Source of the DNA: Cinnamomum chago
Taxonomy: Eukaryota > Streptophyta > Magnoliopsida > Laurales > Lauraceae
Length of the DNA: 64,000 nucleotides
Assembly: GCA_038049695.1 (NCBI GenBank)
Contig: CP142457.1
Location: forward strand, 24,814,501-24,878,500
Reading direction: 5' to 3'
In this document: in pieces, positions 37,001 through 49,000 of the stretch
How positions within the stretch are numbered: position 1 is the first letter of the stretch
Layout: every line of letters begins with the position of its first letter
Program-made: the position numbers and the translations under genes
The notes under the pieces: model-generated
The model's input: only the letters and a program-made list of their open reading frames with translations
Database searches by the model: none
What the model was told of the DNA's origin: nothing

Positions 37001-40000
37001 TACTCAGGTCTAAAGGATGTTTCTGTTTGTAGTATTGTTGCTATACTCAGGTCTAAAGGATGTTAAGGTGTGATAAAAATCTCTTGACATGCTGGTGGCT
37101 AGTTTCTTGTGGGCAAAGATTACTTCTATAGGTTAATCTCAATTGAAAGAATGGGTTAAAACAAGAACCAGGGCAGAAGCAGGATTCTGAGTTTGCTGCC
37201 CATCTCAGACAATTCTGCTGAAATTGGTTGTGGGACCCCATCGACCACTGGATAGTGAATCTGGTCCAGGGATCCTGTGAGGGGGCCATGGGCGACCTTA
37301 GGTGTAACAGACCCACACTGAGTGGACCTTGTGTGGCCCACCAGATCTTCTGGAATGAAGCCTGAGGCGTGAACCATAGGGAAAAAAGGCAGTTTGTGTC
37401 AAAGCAAGAAGAAGAGAGAAATATTGTCGTGAATTCGATGATCCCTTTTGAGGGTCACTGTGCTTCATTATATAGATATATTGTTGCTATACAAGTTACA
37501 GTGATTGTAGCAATCATCTAGATTACAGCCATTCTAATCTAATTATATCTCCTAATAAGGCAAAGAATAAAGTTACAGAGTTGTACACACGTGACTTGTT
37601 TTGACCCACAAGTTGGGCTTTATTTGTCATGGGCTGTGACCCACAAACCCATTGGGTTGTGACCCACTGACCCATTTAACACCCCCCCTCAAAATGATGT
37701 CGACGAGTCAACAAGCATCAATTAGTTTGTTAAGAACTGATGACGTGGTCCAGGAAGTGCTTTGGTAAAAATATCAGCAATTTGGAGGTTGGAGGAGATG
37801 AACGGGAGAGAAATAACATCTCGTAGATATTCATCCCTGATAAAGTGGCAAGCAACCCCGATGTGTTTAGTTCTCTCATGAAACACTGGATTTTCTGTAA
37901 TCCAAATGGCACTGGTGTTATCCGCATGTAGGGGTGTGGGAGATTTTTGTGAGAAGCCAAGTTCTTCAAGGAGACCATGAAGCCATATAATTTTTGAGCA
38001 TGCGGCAGACATGGCCCGGTATTCTGCCTCAGTTGATGATTTGGAAACTGTCCTGCTTTTTCACTTTCCATGAAATAAGGGGGAGTGTTGGGAAGTCCCA
38101 CATCGCCTAAGTAATAGGCTTGACATGTCTTAATATATCTGTATAGGCCTTCCACCTATTAGCTTAAGCTTTTGGGTTGGTATATGGTTTATTACATGGT
38201 ATCAGAGTGGGTTCCGATCCCGTTGTTCTTGTGTAGCCCACGTGACAGGCCCGTCCATGAAATCTGTTGGGCCTGCACGTGAGGGGGAGTGTTGGGAAGT
38301 CCCACATCGCCTAAGTAATAGGCTTGACATGTCTTAATATATCTGTATAGGCCTTCCACCTATTAGCTTAAGCTTTTGGGTTGGTATATGGTTTATTACA
38401 TTGTTAAATGGGTCAGTGGGTCACAACCCAATGGGTTTGTAGGTCACAGCCCATGACAAATAAAGCCCAACTTGTGGGTCAAAACAAGTCACGTGTGTAC
38501 AACTATGTAACTTTATTCTTTGCCTTATTAGGAGATATGATTAGATTATAATTAGATTAGAATGGTTGTAATCTAGATGATTGCTACAATCACTGTAACT
38601 TGTATAGCAACAATATATCTATATAATGAAGCACAGTGACCCTCAAAAGGGATCATCGAATTCACAACAATATTTCTCTCTTCTTCTTGCTTCGACATGG
38701 TATCAGAGCCTAGTCGATCATCTGTGATCGTCTCCTAAGTCATCTTCCAAGCATTGGAAGTCATTCTGTGATCATTCTCTTCAGCCAAATCATCTCTGAT
38801 CATCCCCGATCATCTCAGATCAGGCATGGCCCACCTGTGATCATCACCAGCTCATTAGTGGAACCTTCCTATCATGGTCGTCTGGAGCTTCCTGGGTTTA
38901 TGAAGATTTTTTCCTGATTTATTGATCATCAGAGGTAGGTTTTCTACCAATTTTTGTGAAAATTCAATATTTTCCACTAGTTTTCATCTCGGCTGTCCAA
39001 AATCCTGGATCAGGATCTGATCTGACTGAGACCACTTCCAGTAGTTGTATAAAAGGTCTCTTCCTTCATCCCCACCCTCTGATCTGTGTCCAGATCACCA
39101 GGTGGGGCCCACGTGTGGATCTAGCTACTGCTGACAGGGACATTTTCCCTGTGTCCACTTCTGTGCACTGCTGCTGTTGCTATTCATTCTCTAGTGCTAT
39201 TGCTGTTGTGTTTTCTTGCTGCTGTTTGCTTCTTCATCAAATTGCTGGTAGTTCTGCTGTAATTCATCATCCAATTGCTGCTAGAAAATGGGTTGCTGTT
39301 GCTGAAATAGGTCGCCTGAGTTATTTTTTTCTGTCTTCATCTGATCCATCTCAGACTACTACTTCTACTTACTGTTGCTGTTGCTAGTTTTTGATAATAA
39401 AAAAAAAAATCTGCTGGTTCCTCTGCATCTTTGTTACAAATGGAGAAATCTGAAATCAACTTAATCAAGTTTAATGGTAAAAATTATCCATCTTGGGCCT
39501 TTCAATTTGAACTTTACCTAGAAGGTAAAGAATTATGGGGCCATATCTCTGGAACTGATCCAAAACCAACAGAAGATGAGAAGAAAATTGTGTCCTGGAA
39601 CACAAAAGATGCTAAGATTAAAACTTGGATTCTCGGGTCCATGGAACCACAAGTTGGGCTTTATTTGTCATGGGCTGTGACCCACAAACCCATTGGGTTG
39701 TGACCCACTGACCCATTTAACAGTTTGGTCGATGATACTAGTGGGACCCATTGCATGATCGGATCTAAGATCAGGACCCCACATCCTGTAGGGGACCCTT
39801 AGTCGACCCTAGTGATGGATGATCCATAGGAAGTAGGCCCCATATGTTTCTTTATCTAACAATCACAAAATTCCTATGCGCGAATGACTGAATTAAATCA
39901 TTAGAGACTGTTTAGGTCTGTGGGCCCAAGGGACCGACCTGATGGCACATCAGATCCAATGGGATGGAAGCCTACGCCTGGGCGACCTTGGACAGTAGGC

Positions 40001-43000
40001 CTGATCTTGGACTAGCCAAGTGGGACCCACTAGATTTTACATCAAGGTGTTCAGGCGTGAAACACTTGTGTTTTCTAGGTTCTGTGTATGTAAGTGTGGC
40101 CTGGGTGGAAAATCTATAAATGAGGATAGCCTGGACTTTATATGTGATTGAAATCTAACCTTTCTACTTGGATTAATCAAGGCCTTATGTAGATTATGTT
40201 TAATTATGTGGACTGTTGTATTGGAATTTTTGAATGATGCTATGTAATATTCTGTTTATTATGAAGAATGGGTCACCCCTACACCTATCAATACCAGTCA
40301 CAACTGGAAGTGGGGCAGCAACCAGAAAATAGTGTAGGGGGCTGGGTCCACACTACTGATTGTGTAAATTATTAATAATGCTGAATTCTGGTTGTTATGT
40401 AATTATGAGATATTGTGCACTGGATCCCAGATTTGGGATGTGGGACTTGGTGTCTAGATGATTGATGGAATTTGGCCATGGTGGTCGTTAGATTTGCTGG
40501 TCCTTGGTGGACGTGGATGATGAGGCAAGGTCATGGTGGCTGGTAGACATGTATATGTTTAGCCTTGGTGGTGTGGTAAGGTGCATGGGGCACGAATGTA
40601 ATTGGATGAACTTTTAATTGTATTTGACCTGTTAATTTAGACTTGTATGTTATGAGATATTTTGTTCTATGTTGTGTAGGAAAATTCATTCACCAATGTT
40701 ACTGATGTTGTGTTGTGCCCGTTTAGGTAATCACATTGCGGGTGGGCCAGAGCAGAATGATGTTCGGCACATAGATTTCGGCATGCATGGTAGCGTGGTT
40801 GAAGGGAGAGAACATGAAAAGTTCAAATAGTTGATAGAGGGATTAGCCCTTGTTTAGGAAATTTGATTCAATGTTTTAGGTCATCTTTGAATTGAGTTAG
40901 AATATGGAATTTTGATTATTCTGAGATTATTGATATTGTTTAACTTTTATAATTTAATTAGAATTCTATTTTGAACTAAATGCCTAATTCCTTGTGGAAG
41001 TTATTTTATGAATGTGTGGTGACTATAGCTAAATAATCACGATCCGTAATCCAACAGGGCCCCAGAATTTGGGTTGTGGCAATATCTTTGTACCATCTGG
41101 TCCTCACATCTTAGTGGATCATCCACAAGCCTTACAGTCGGTTTAGATGGAACCAATTATGCCTATTGGTCCCATCCGATGCAAAACCATCTCAAGGGTC
41201 TCAAATTGTATATAACCAGGTAGGCGAAAGCCCCAGCTAAAGATGATACTAAATATGAGGAATATGAATCAAATATTGGTCAAATTAATTCACAGATAAC
41301 TCATAATGCGGATTGAACCAATGGTAAAAAATTATCTAAATTTTAGTGCGGATTGAACCAATGGTAAAAAATTATCTAAATTGACAGCAATCAAACCATT
41401 GGGAAACAATTACCTAAATTTAAGCAGCCAAAGGACGCTAGGACTACCTCTCAAGCTGTACATGCAAAGCAACTCAAATAAATGGATCATTTGGAATGAG
41501 AGTAAAAATACTGAACAAGGAACTTACAACACTCATGATTTATATATCCAGATGACAAAACTGTGGGATCAACTAGCTGTCATGGAACCTCAATTCGTCT
41601 GTACAGCTAATGCAATCACATTTGAAGCGTAAATACAAGAAACTAGACTCTATGGCCCTTTGACCAGAATTTGAGCATGTTCAAGGAATGCTCCTACACA
41701 AGTCACTCCTGCCATCAGTTTACTCTCCCTCATCTGAAATCCTGGCAGCCGAACAAACGCAACATTCCTTAACCAAAGAAAAAAGAAAAAAGATAAATGA
41801 TCCTCAGCTAGTCTTCATCAGTAATGCAGATGCTGCGCCCAGTATTGCTGCAACATGGAAAGGGCAAGGACCACCTGGAGTATGCAATTACAGCAAAAAG
41901 CCTCGACATTGGAAATGAGACTATCCTTCTCAGCCTAAGACTCAAGGTCCTCAGTGCAGTGATCATACTCATCAGAACAATCCTTATGGTCCCCCCATTG
42001 TACAATTTTGCTACACTAACTACAGATACATCTACCATCCAAATTCCTACAGATCTCAATGCTCACATTAAACAGGTTGTTGATGAACAAATGCAGCAAA
42101 TGTTCCTCAAATCCTAAATGAGTGGTCCCCCAGCCTACTACGGCCTCTGCCATGATTGCTGCCAACACCTCAGGTATAAGCTCCCTGACCCATCTTTGTT
42201 AACTGGTTGCCATAAGCCCATTATCCCCATAATCATTCAAATGGCAGATGGCACTGCATTAGAAGCCACATCAATTGGCAACATTAGCACTGCTACCTCA
42301 TCTGGTCTGTTATGCATTTTTCCAGTGCGCCTTGTCCACACCTTTCCATCATTGTACGACATTGTCCTGTCCAAGATCCACTCTCCCAGAAGTAGATTGG
42401 AACCGGCCGGCGGCTGTAGATCAGGCAGGTTGTACTATGTGAAACTGTTGTACCTATCCAACTTTGCTAAGTTGGACGTGCCCACTTTTCATGCCTCTCC
42501 TTCCAAGTTTAATCTTGGGCATTCTAGATTAGGGCATCTTTCTTTTCAGCATTTAAGACATTTGATTAGTACTGGCAATTGGGTAATATAGTAGTAATTT
42601 CTCACATTGCATTGGCTGTAAGATATCCAAACATAGTGCATTACCATTCAATATTAGTCACTTTTTTGCTACAGGCCCATTTGATTTAGTTCACTCTGAC
42701 ATGTGGGGCCCTGCCTCTCATCCCACCAAAGGTGGGTTATCCTACAATGTCTTATTTATAGATGAGTGCCGCATGACCATCCCACTCTCTCTCTTTGTGC
42801 GCACGACCCTTTCCACTCTTGGCTACTTCTTCTTGGCCACTGTTTCCTCCCATTAGGCATTTTCTCTCTCCCATCTCATACAAACTTTTCTTCCTCTCTT
42901 TTGCTTTTCTTCTCCCTTTGCACCAAGACCTTGGGCAAGATCGAGGAGGAAAATAAACTAGAAAAAAAAAAGAAGATTAGGGATTGGAGGCTTTGATGCA

Positions 43001-46000
43001 TAGAGCTATCCAAAAAGGGGAGAAACCAATGCGAACTTACCAAAGGCAAGTGTACAAATCTGATCTAGCATTTTCATACATGTTTTCCCTTTAGGGTTTT
43101 TTTTTATTGGTGTGAAAATGATATGTAAATGAGGTGGTGTGTAACGGTTACACATTGGTTATGTTTGGTTCCACTAAATTACGCATCACGTGTAAATTTG
43201 GTGTGAAAAGGGTGTCAAAATGATGTGGTTTTTCAGCCCCAAATTTTCACACCTGCATAGATATGAAAGAGAACCGCAGGAGATGTGATAACTGGCAAAA
43301 AAGGTGCTGCTACAGTGATTCCTCCTCATCAACACCCCAACCGTTTTTTTCAATTTTTATAACTCATGTGGGCCCTTTAATCAAGATCTGAACCATTTAG
43401 ACTCTTTAAAAGGCCTAACATGGCCAGGGGTCAAGTTTCAACTGTCGAATCATCACAGATATTGAGATATTTGCAAAAAAGTCCAAACTGTTATAATGCC
43501 ATTCTAGATTTCTGTAGGGCCCAGATCGTCAATCCTCTTTAGAAGGCCAAAAAATGGCTAGGGGGTGAAATTTCATATCTTAACTCTTTATGGATCTCAA
43601 AAAATCTTTAAAAATGTACGACCGTTGGATTGAACCAACGCAAATCACATATTATGGACCCTGAAATCAGATCTCCACTTCCTGCCCGTTTTTCCCCATT
43701 TTTTAAATTGTGTGGGATCCGAAATCAAGATCTAAACCATTCAAACTCTTTATAAAATCAAAGATGGCCACGTGTTGAAATTTCATCCGTTGATTCTTCA
43801 TGGATTTTTAGATATTTGCGAAAGATTCCAGAACAGAAAATCTGCCATTTTGGACTTCTGTGGGGGTCCATTTTCACGATCTGAACTGTTAATTCCTTTT
43901 AAAATGCAAAAAAAAAAAAAAATTGCTAGGGAGCCAGGTTCCTACCCGTTTGGCAACTCTAAAAATAAGCACCTATTAAATGATTTAGAGCTTATTAATA
44001 ATTTTGAGTGTTTGATAAAACTCTAATCAAGATTTAAAATTAGAACCTATATTTAGCATTTAGAGGTTTTAACCTCTAAGATATAAGCTGCTTGGGGCAG
44101 CTTTTTTTCGGAGCTTATTCACCTAAAGGCGGAGCAAAAGCAGGAATAAGGGTTGTTTGACATAATTGTCCTTTAAAAAATATTGTATTTACCAAAATAC
44201 CCTCGCCGCCTTCTCAGCTGATCGATTCTTCTTTGCTAATCTCTTCCTACTGTCGATGATTCTTCTCCTTCCTCCTTCTCAGCAGATCGATTTTGAGAAC
44301 AACAATGAGGATGATTCGAAGAGGCCACGGATCTCCCCCATTTGATCACAGCTTTGGTACAATCTCTCTCTCATTTTGATCTCTGTCTCTTTTGGTTTTG
44401 GTTGTTTTTCTAATTCTTGCTTTCTGTATCTACGTGTCTATATGGGCATTGAAAATAAGGGTTTTGTAGGGTCTAATAGGGAAAAGGAAAGGGTTTCTTC
44501 GTCTGGGTATTGAGTATCATGATATTTTAGTATTTGGGTAATTGGGGTGTGTGTGTAAGAATTCTGGTTTTCATGTGAGGAGATGCAATGCTCATTCTTG
44601 AATGGGGAATATTTTTTTATTTGCATATCTCTATGGGGTGTTTGGATGGGCGAGAAAGATGAAAGGGTGCTTGGTGTTGTGGGTACCGTAGATGAAGGTA
44701 TCGAAAGCAATTACTTGGTCACCAAATTCGTCCACATGAGCTCAAATCTCGGTGAAATTCATTATGCAAGCAACTGTTCGTTGAAATTCCCGACCCAAAT
44801 GTCTTTCTATGGAACGCAATCATTAAAGGGTATTCTCAGCATGAATTGTATGATGGTGCTCTCAAATTGTATAATTGAATGCAGCAGGAAGGTGTAGGCT
44901 CAGATGGGTTCACTCTCCCTTACGTGCTCAAAGCCTGCAGCAGCTTCCCCACACTCAAAACTGGTCGGGAAGTTCATGCCCAGATTTTCAAGCATGGGTT
45001 CGAATCAGATCTCTTTGTGCAGAATGGTCTTATAGCCATGTATGCAAAATGTGGTCTGCTTGGATGTGCCCCATTGGTTTTTGATGGATTGTGTGAGGGG
45101 ACTGTGGTTGGATGCAGATGTCTTCTCCTTGCTACTTATTGGAGTGACCAAATAACAAGTGCTATGCTTCTTCAGTACATATGACTCCTTTAGACCATTT
45201 TTTCTTTCTTTCATCTTAAAATAAAAGTTTCCCCTCTAATAAGTTCTTATTTAGAAGGTTACCAAACACTCTATTATAAAATAAGAACTTTTTTTTTATT
45301 TTTATAATTTTACCAAACAGTCTAATTATAAATTAGAACTTAAAAATTAGAGCTTTTATTTTAGACCTTAATTTAATTAGCTCTTATTAGTTAGACTAGA
45401 GTTACCAAACGGGTGGAATATTTTGAGAAATTCAATAATAACCGTGAACCGTTCGATGGAAAATGCCCCCTTTTGCATGTGGTTATGAAGCAGTCCGCTT
45501 TTTCAATTTTTTTTATTCTTGTGGGCCTCTATTTCATGATCCATACCATTCATCCTCTTTTAAAATGCAAAAAAATGGCTGGGGGATTAAATTTTAGCCC
45601 GTTGATTTATCATATATTTTGGGAAAATTGCAAAACACTCCAACAGAATCATGATCCAAACCTTTTATCGTCTTTGGAAGGCTAAAAATAGCTAAAGGGT
45701 CATATGTTATGTCTTCATTCGTTGTAGCTTTTAAAAAACTTGAGAAAAATGGTGAATGGTTGGATATATTGAGATTCACATTTGAAAATAACAATGGGTG
45801 TTTCCATGGGACTAAATTGCATATGGAAATGCATCACATGTGCATCATTTGCACATGTAAAATATTTTCCTATCACGTGGTTTTGTTGGTTCAGCATTAT
45901 CAGTTGTGGCAATTGAGGCCATAGTTGTCAATTCTGTTCCGGTCTGACCATTTAACGGAACGTTTTAGCATTCCAGTCAATTCCGGTATTCCGTTCCTAA

Positions 46001-49000
46001 AAAGACACGATTGAAAAATGAAATAAATATAAAAGAATACCTAAAATTGAAAAAGTAGTTGAATGCTAAAATAATACTAAAAATGCATACTCACATCACT
46101 TAAATTAAACTACACTCTACAATTGATCATTTTTCTAGTTTTCACTCCATATGAATGGAAATATGAACATTGGCCGGAATGAAGTGGAATTGGTCTGAAA
46201 TTGGAACCATGATGTAGACCCTAGGGTTAGGGCTTGCGTGGGAAGTGATAAAAGCACAATGGGTGCCGAAACATGTGTCCTAAGACACAATCAATCTCCG
46301 AAAAGACAATAAACTAGGACGCATCTAAATGGGAAAACCCAATTTCATTAATCAACTCTCTGAGAAATAATTCTCTACAATGCCATATAAATAGGAAAAC
46401 ACAACTTAAGCTCTAAGAAACCTAATTAAAATAGGAAACCAAATAAATAGGCAACCTAATCCTAAATACAACTCATCTAATAAAACTATTAACTAATAAC
46501 AATTAAATAAATAGGAAAACTAAAAATCTACTGGGCCCTACACATGTGGCCTGAGGTCGCTCTGCATCATTCTCCCCCACTTGAAAAAGAATTCGACCTC
46601 GAGTTTGGAAAATGCCCACTTGGATCAAAGATAAATATAACGAATTTCTGATTCATCGGTTGATCTACAACTTCCGTGAAGAGCTCCATGTAAAACTGTT
46701 TTTGATGGGTGAAATTTGTGTTGATATGCAACCGAACCATTGGATGATTTACTTGTAGAATTTGCACCATCAAATCACAATATCTGACTAGCTGTTCTTG
46801 ATCTCCCGATTGCCATTGGTAATCCATAAAGAAAAAATCAATTTGAGAGCTTATGTGGGGAGTATCAACAACTTGCTCTTCATCACTTGGGGTTTGCACT
46901 TGGGGATTATTTGTACTCATATGAGAAATTTCAAGGCCAATTGTAGGTAGAATCTTTTGTGTCTAACTCTGGCTGATCGGTCTGCATATCCGCTGGCATT
47001 GGTTCCTCAACACGGTTTGTTACGTGAGACGGCTTTTCTTCTTGAGGAGTAACTTCTACTATATGAGACCTTTTAAGCATCCGCTCCACACGAATTGCTT
47101 CCCAATATGCCTCATGAATGGTCCTGCAATCACACATTCTCTCCACTATGTCCAGTCTCAAGCCTCTTATAAAACTAACGAAATCATGTTCTTCATCATC
47201 TTCTAATCCACATTTGTCTTGGAGCCATGAAAACATGTCACCATAGTCAAGAACAGATAATTCTCCTTGTCTCAAATCAAGAAAGGACCAAAAATAGACT
47301 TCATTCTCAACATACCATATTCCATATTTAGTCACATATTTGAGTCTTTCAAGATTATTGTAAAATCTACTGATATGGAATTTCATCTTGACTTGAAAAT
47401 GGACTGACCTTAATTGTTGATCTGCTCTTCAAGATCACAATAGTGAAAACGGATAAAAAATCTGACGGTGGATGACTCAGATATTGCGAAACAATACGAG
47501 TCGTTGATGGGTCAAATCTAAACGTGGACCAGATGTGTTGATGTCTGCACTCTACCTGATTTTTTTTTTTAAACTGCTAGGCTCTTCAAAGCCCAAGAAC
47601 TTGCTGAATAGTAGTTGGTGGAAGCAGGTCGGGTCGGGTCGGGTCAAATTCAAACTCAGCCCAGCCAATATGTGTTACTTGAGAAACACGTGGGAAGAGG
47701 GCTTCCTCTCGTTGTTATGACTGGGAGTACGTGCTGAAGGTAATAAACGAAGCAAAAGCTTCTCGTTTCAAAGGGCACAAAGAGGAGAGAGAGGATGAAG
47801 TCTTCGTGCAATGTGATCTTCGACGATGGCAGCGATGACGATGAGCTCCAGCGAACACGATGCTAATAATGAAGATGAAGATGGTGGAGTTCTGCTGGAC
47901 TAAGATGAATATGAATAGGATCGATGCTGCTTGATGTGACAAACCAGATGCGGCTGACGATTGCTCGGCGACAACGGTTGATGAAGGTGGGGCGTTTCTG
48001 TTCTGGCGATGGCGAATGGTGGCGTCGATCTCCTCTGGTGCTTGCCTGCTAATGACGATGAAGCTCAAGGGCCAAAAGATGCCATGTACGTTTGTCCCTT
48101 TTGTTCCTCCTCTCTGATCTTTCTTCCTTTTTTTTTTTCTTCTGGTTGGGTTCTGGACTGGAAGAGGGAGGGTGATGGGGCGAAGGTTTTCCGCAGGGAC
48201 GTAGGGGATGGGGCTGGGTTTGCTGGTGGGGTTCTGGGACGATGGACTGAGATGGTTTCAATAAATGGGTTTGGAGTTTGGACAACGGGTGGGATTCGGC
48301 AGGTCTATTGGTTCTGGGCTTGCAATGGGTTTTGAGGTTTGGGTGTTCGGCTGGGAGATTTTTTTTTTTAGTGAACAGGGGACGGATGGATTCTGTGAGT
48401 AGCTTTCTAGTTTGCTGGAGGTGGGATGACGGTGATGGTAGGTATTTGGCTAAGATAGAAATTGGGTTTTGGACGAGGATTGAGGTTGAGGTATTGGCAG
48501 AGTCTGGGCTTGACGGAAGGATGAACGATGGGTAGGGGTAACCAACGCCGATTGATCGTAATGATCGTTCGGCTCTGATACCAATTGATGCAGACCCTAG
48601 GGTTAGGGCTTGGGTGGGAAGTGCTAAAAGCACAATGGGTGCCGAAGCATGTGTCCTAAGACACAATCAATCTCCGAAGAGACAATAAACGAGGACGCAC
48701 CTAAATGGGAAAACCCAATTTCATTAATCAACTCTCTAAGAAATAATTCTCTACAATGCCATATAAATAGGAAAACACAACTTAAGCTCTAAGAAACCTA
48801 ATTAAAATAGGAGACCATATAAATAGGCAACCTAATCCTAAATACAACTCATCTAATAAAACTATTACCTAATAACAATTAAATAAATAGGAAAACTCCT
48901 AAATCTACTGGGCCCTACACATGTGGCCTGAGGTCGCTATGCATCAAACTGGAACGGACCAGAAACTTTTATGGGGCCATTATGTTCCGCCCAAGGCTAA

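Larger units (their letters stand above)
37397..39722 (-). mobile_element. copia B: rearranged Ty1/copia insertion with 5-bp target duplication
   Basis: The whole block is flanked by GTTTG at 37392-37396 and 39723-39727. Parts: antisense LTR (37397-37681), polypurine tract (37682-37691), antisense RNase H end (to 38085), a TRIM (38086-38400), then a sense-oriented LTR of the same family (38402-38697), its primer binding site (38698-38709), leader, gag start ([20 protein letters not shown], about 39440-39646), and the first 76 bases of an antisense LTR (39647-39722). Full-length LTR copies agree at about 98%, so this is a young insertion, perhaps under a million years by a common plant clock. 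It is a broken fossil lacking most of pol. Confidence 0.75.
36466..41081 (+). repeat. probable solo LTR of a Tekay/Del-type chromovirus, split by copia B
   Basis: Starts TGTAATATCCTGAGTCACC and ends CAGAATTTGGGTTGTGGCA, which are the typical LTR ends of Tekay/Del-lineage elements as I know them. Without the copia B insertion (37397-39722) it would be about 2.3 kb, normal for that lineage. TATA-like TCTATAAATGAGG at about 40114. No internal domain on either side: copia A sequence flanks it, so it is a solo LTR. The target duplication (ATAAA versus ATATC) is not convincing. Confidence 0.55.
34749..42765 (+). mobile_element. copia A: Ty1/copia relic carrying nested insertions
   Basis: 5' LTR at 34749-35032 with primer binding site TGGTATCAGAGA at 35033. 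The leader is interrupted by an hAT-like MITE (35166-35781) and by a long solo LTR (36466-41081). After these, copia gag sequence appears ([20 protein letters not shown] at about 41135-41195), then a protease/GAG-pre-integrase part at about 42120-42600 ([17 protein letters not shown]) and the start of integrase ([13 protein letters not shown]) up to about 42765, where similarity stops. No RT, RNase H or 3' LTR was seen. A degraded fossil with several breaks. It lies in the 18-kb FTSHI4-like intron, opposite in direction to the gene. Confidence 0.7.
43155..45910. other. degenerate repeat-rich element split by the PPR-bearing TIR element
   Basis: On both sides of 43944-45414 the sequence consists of degenerate units of about 150-200 bases with the phrases GATATTTGC, GTTGATTC(T/A)TCATGG and (C)AAGATCT(G/A)AACC. 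The same phrases recur at 53210-53400 and 53920-54400. I take these as two members of one MITE-like family; ends were not defined. 42766-43150 just left of it holds CT-rich low complexity and no gene. Confidence 0.35.
46210..48946 (-). mobile_element. non-autonomous LTR retrotransposon with gag-like ORF
   Basis: LTRs of 360 and 361 bases with about 14 differences (near 4%), which suggests one to two million years by a common plant clock. On the minus strand the primer binding site TGGTATCAGAGC lies at 48583-48572 and the polypurine tract AAGTGGGGGAGAA just before the 3' LTR (46570-46582). Between them is a gag-like segment (about 47386-46931: [18 protein letters not shown], then [18 protein letters not shown]), the style of gypsy capsid proteins. 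No protease, RT or integrase is seen, so it depends on others. Target duplication unclear (AACCA / AACTG). A fossil, but its non-autonomous layout looks nearly whole. Confidence 0.85.

Noticed and set aside
41307-41382. Short direct repeat in copia A gag as a regulatory array
   Set aside because: Two adjacent near-copies of about 39 bases in a decayed element; local duplication only.
48049-48666. 205-codon minus-strand ORF inside the non-autonomous LTR element
   Set aside because: It crosses the LTR and leader and is Pro/Ser/His-rich without domain; treated as untranslated leader sequence.
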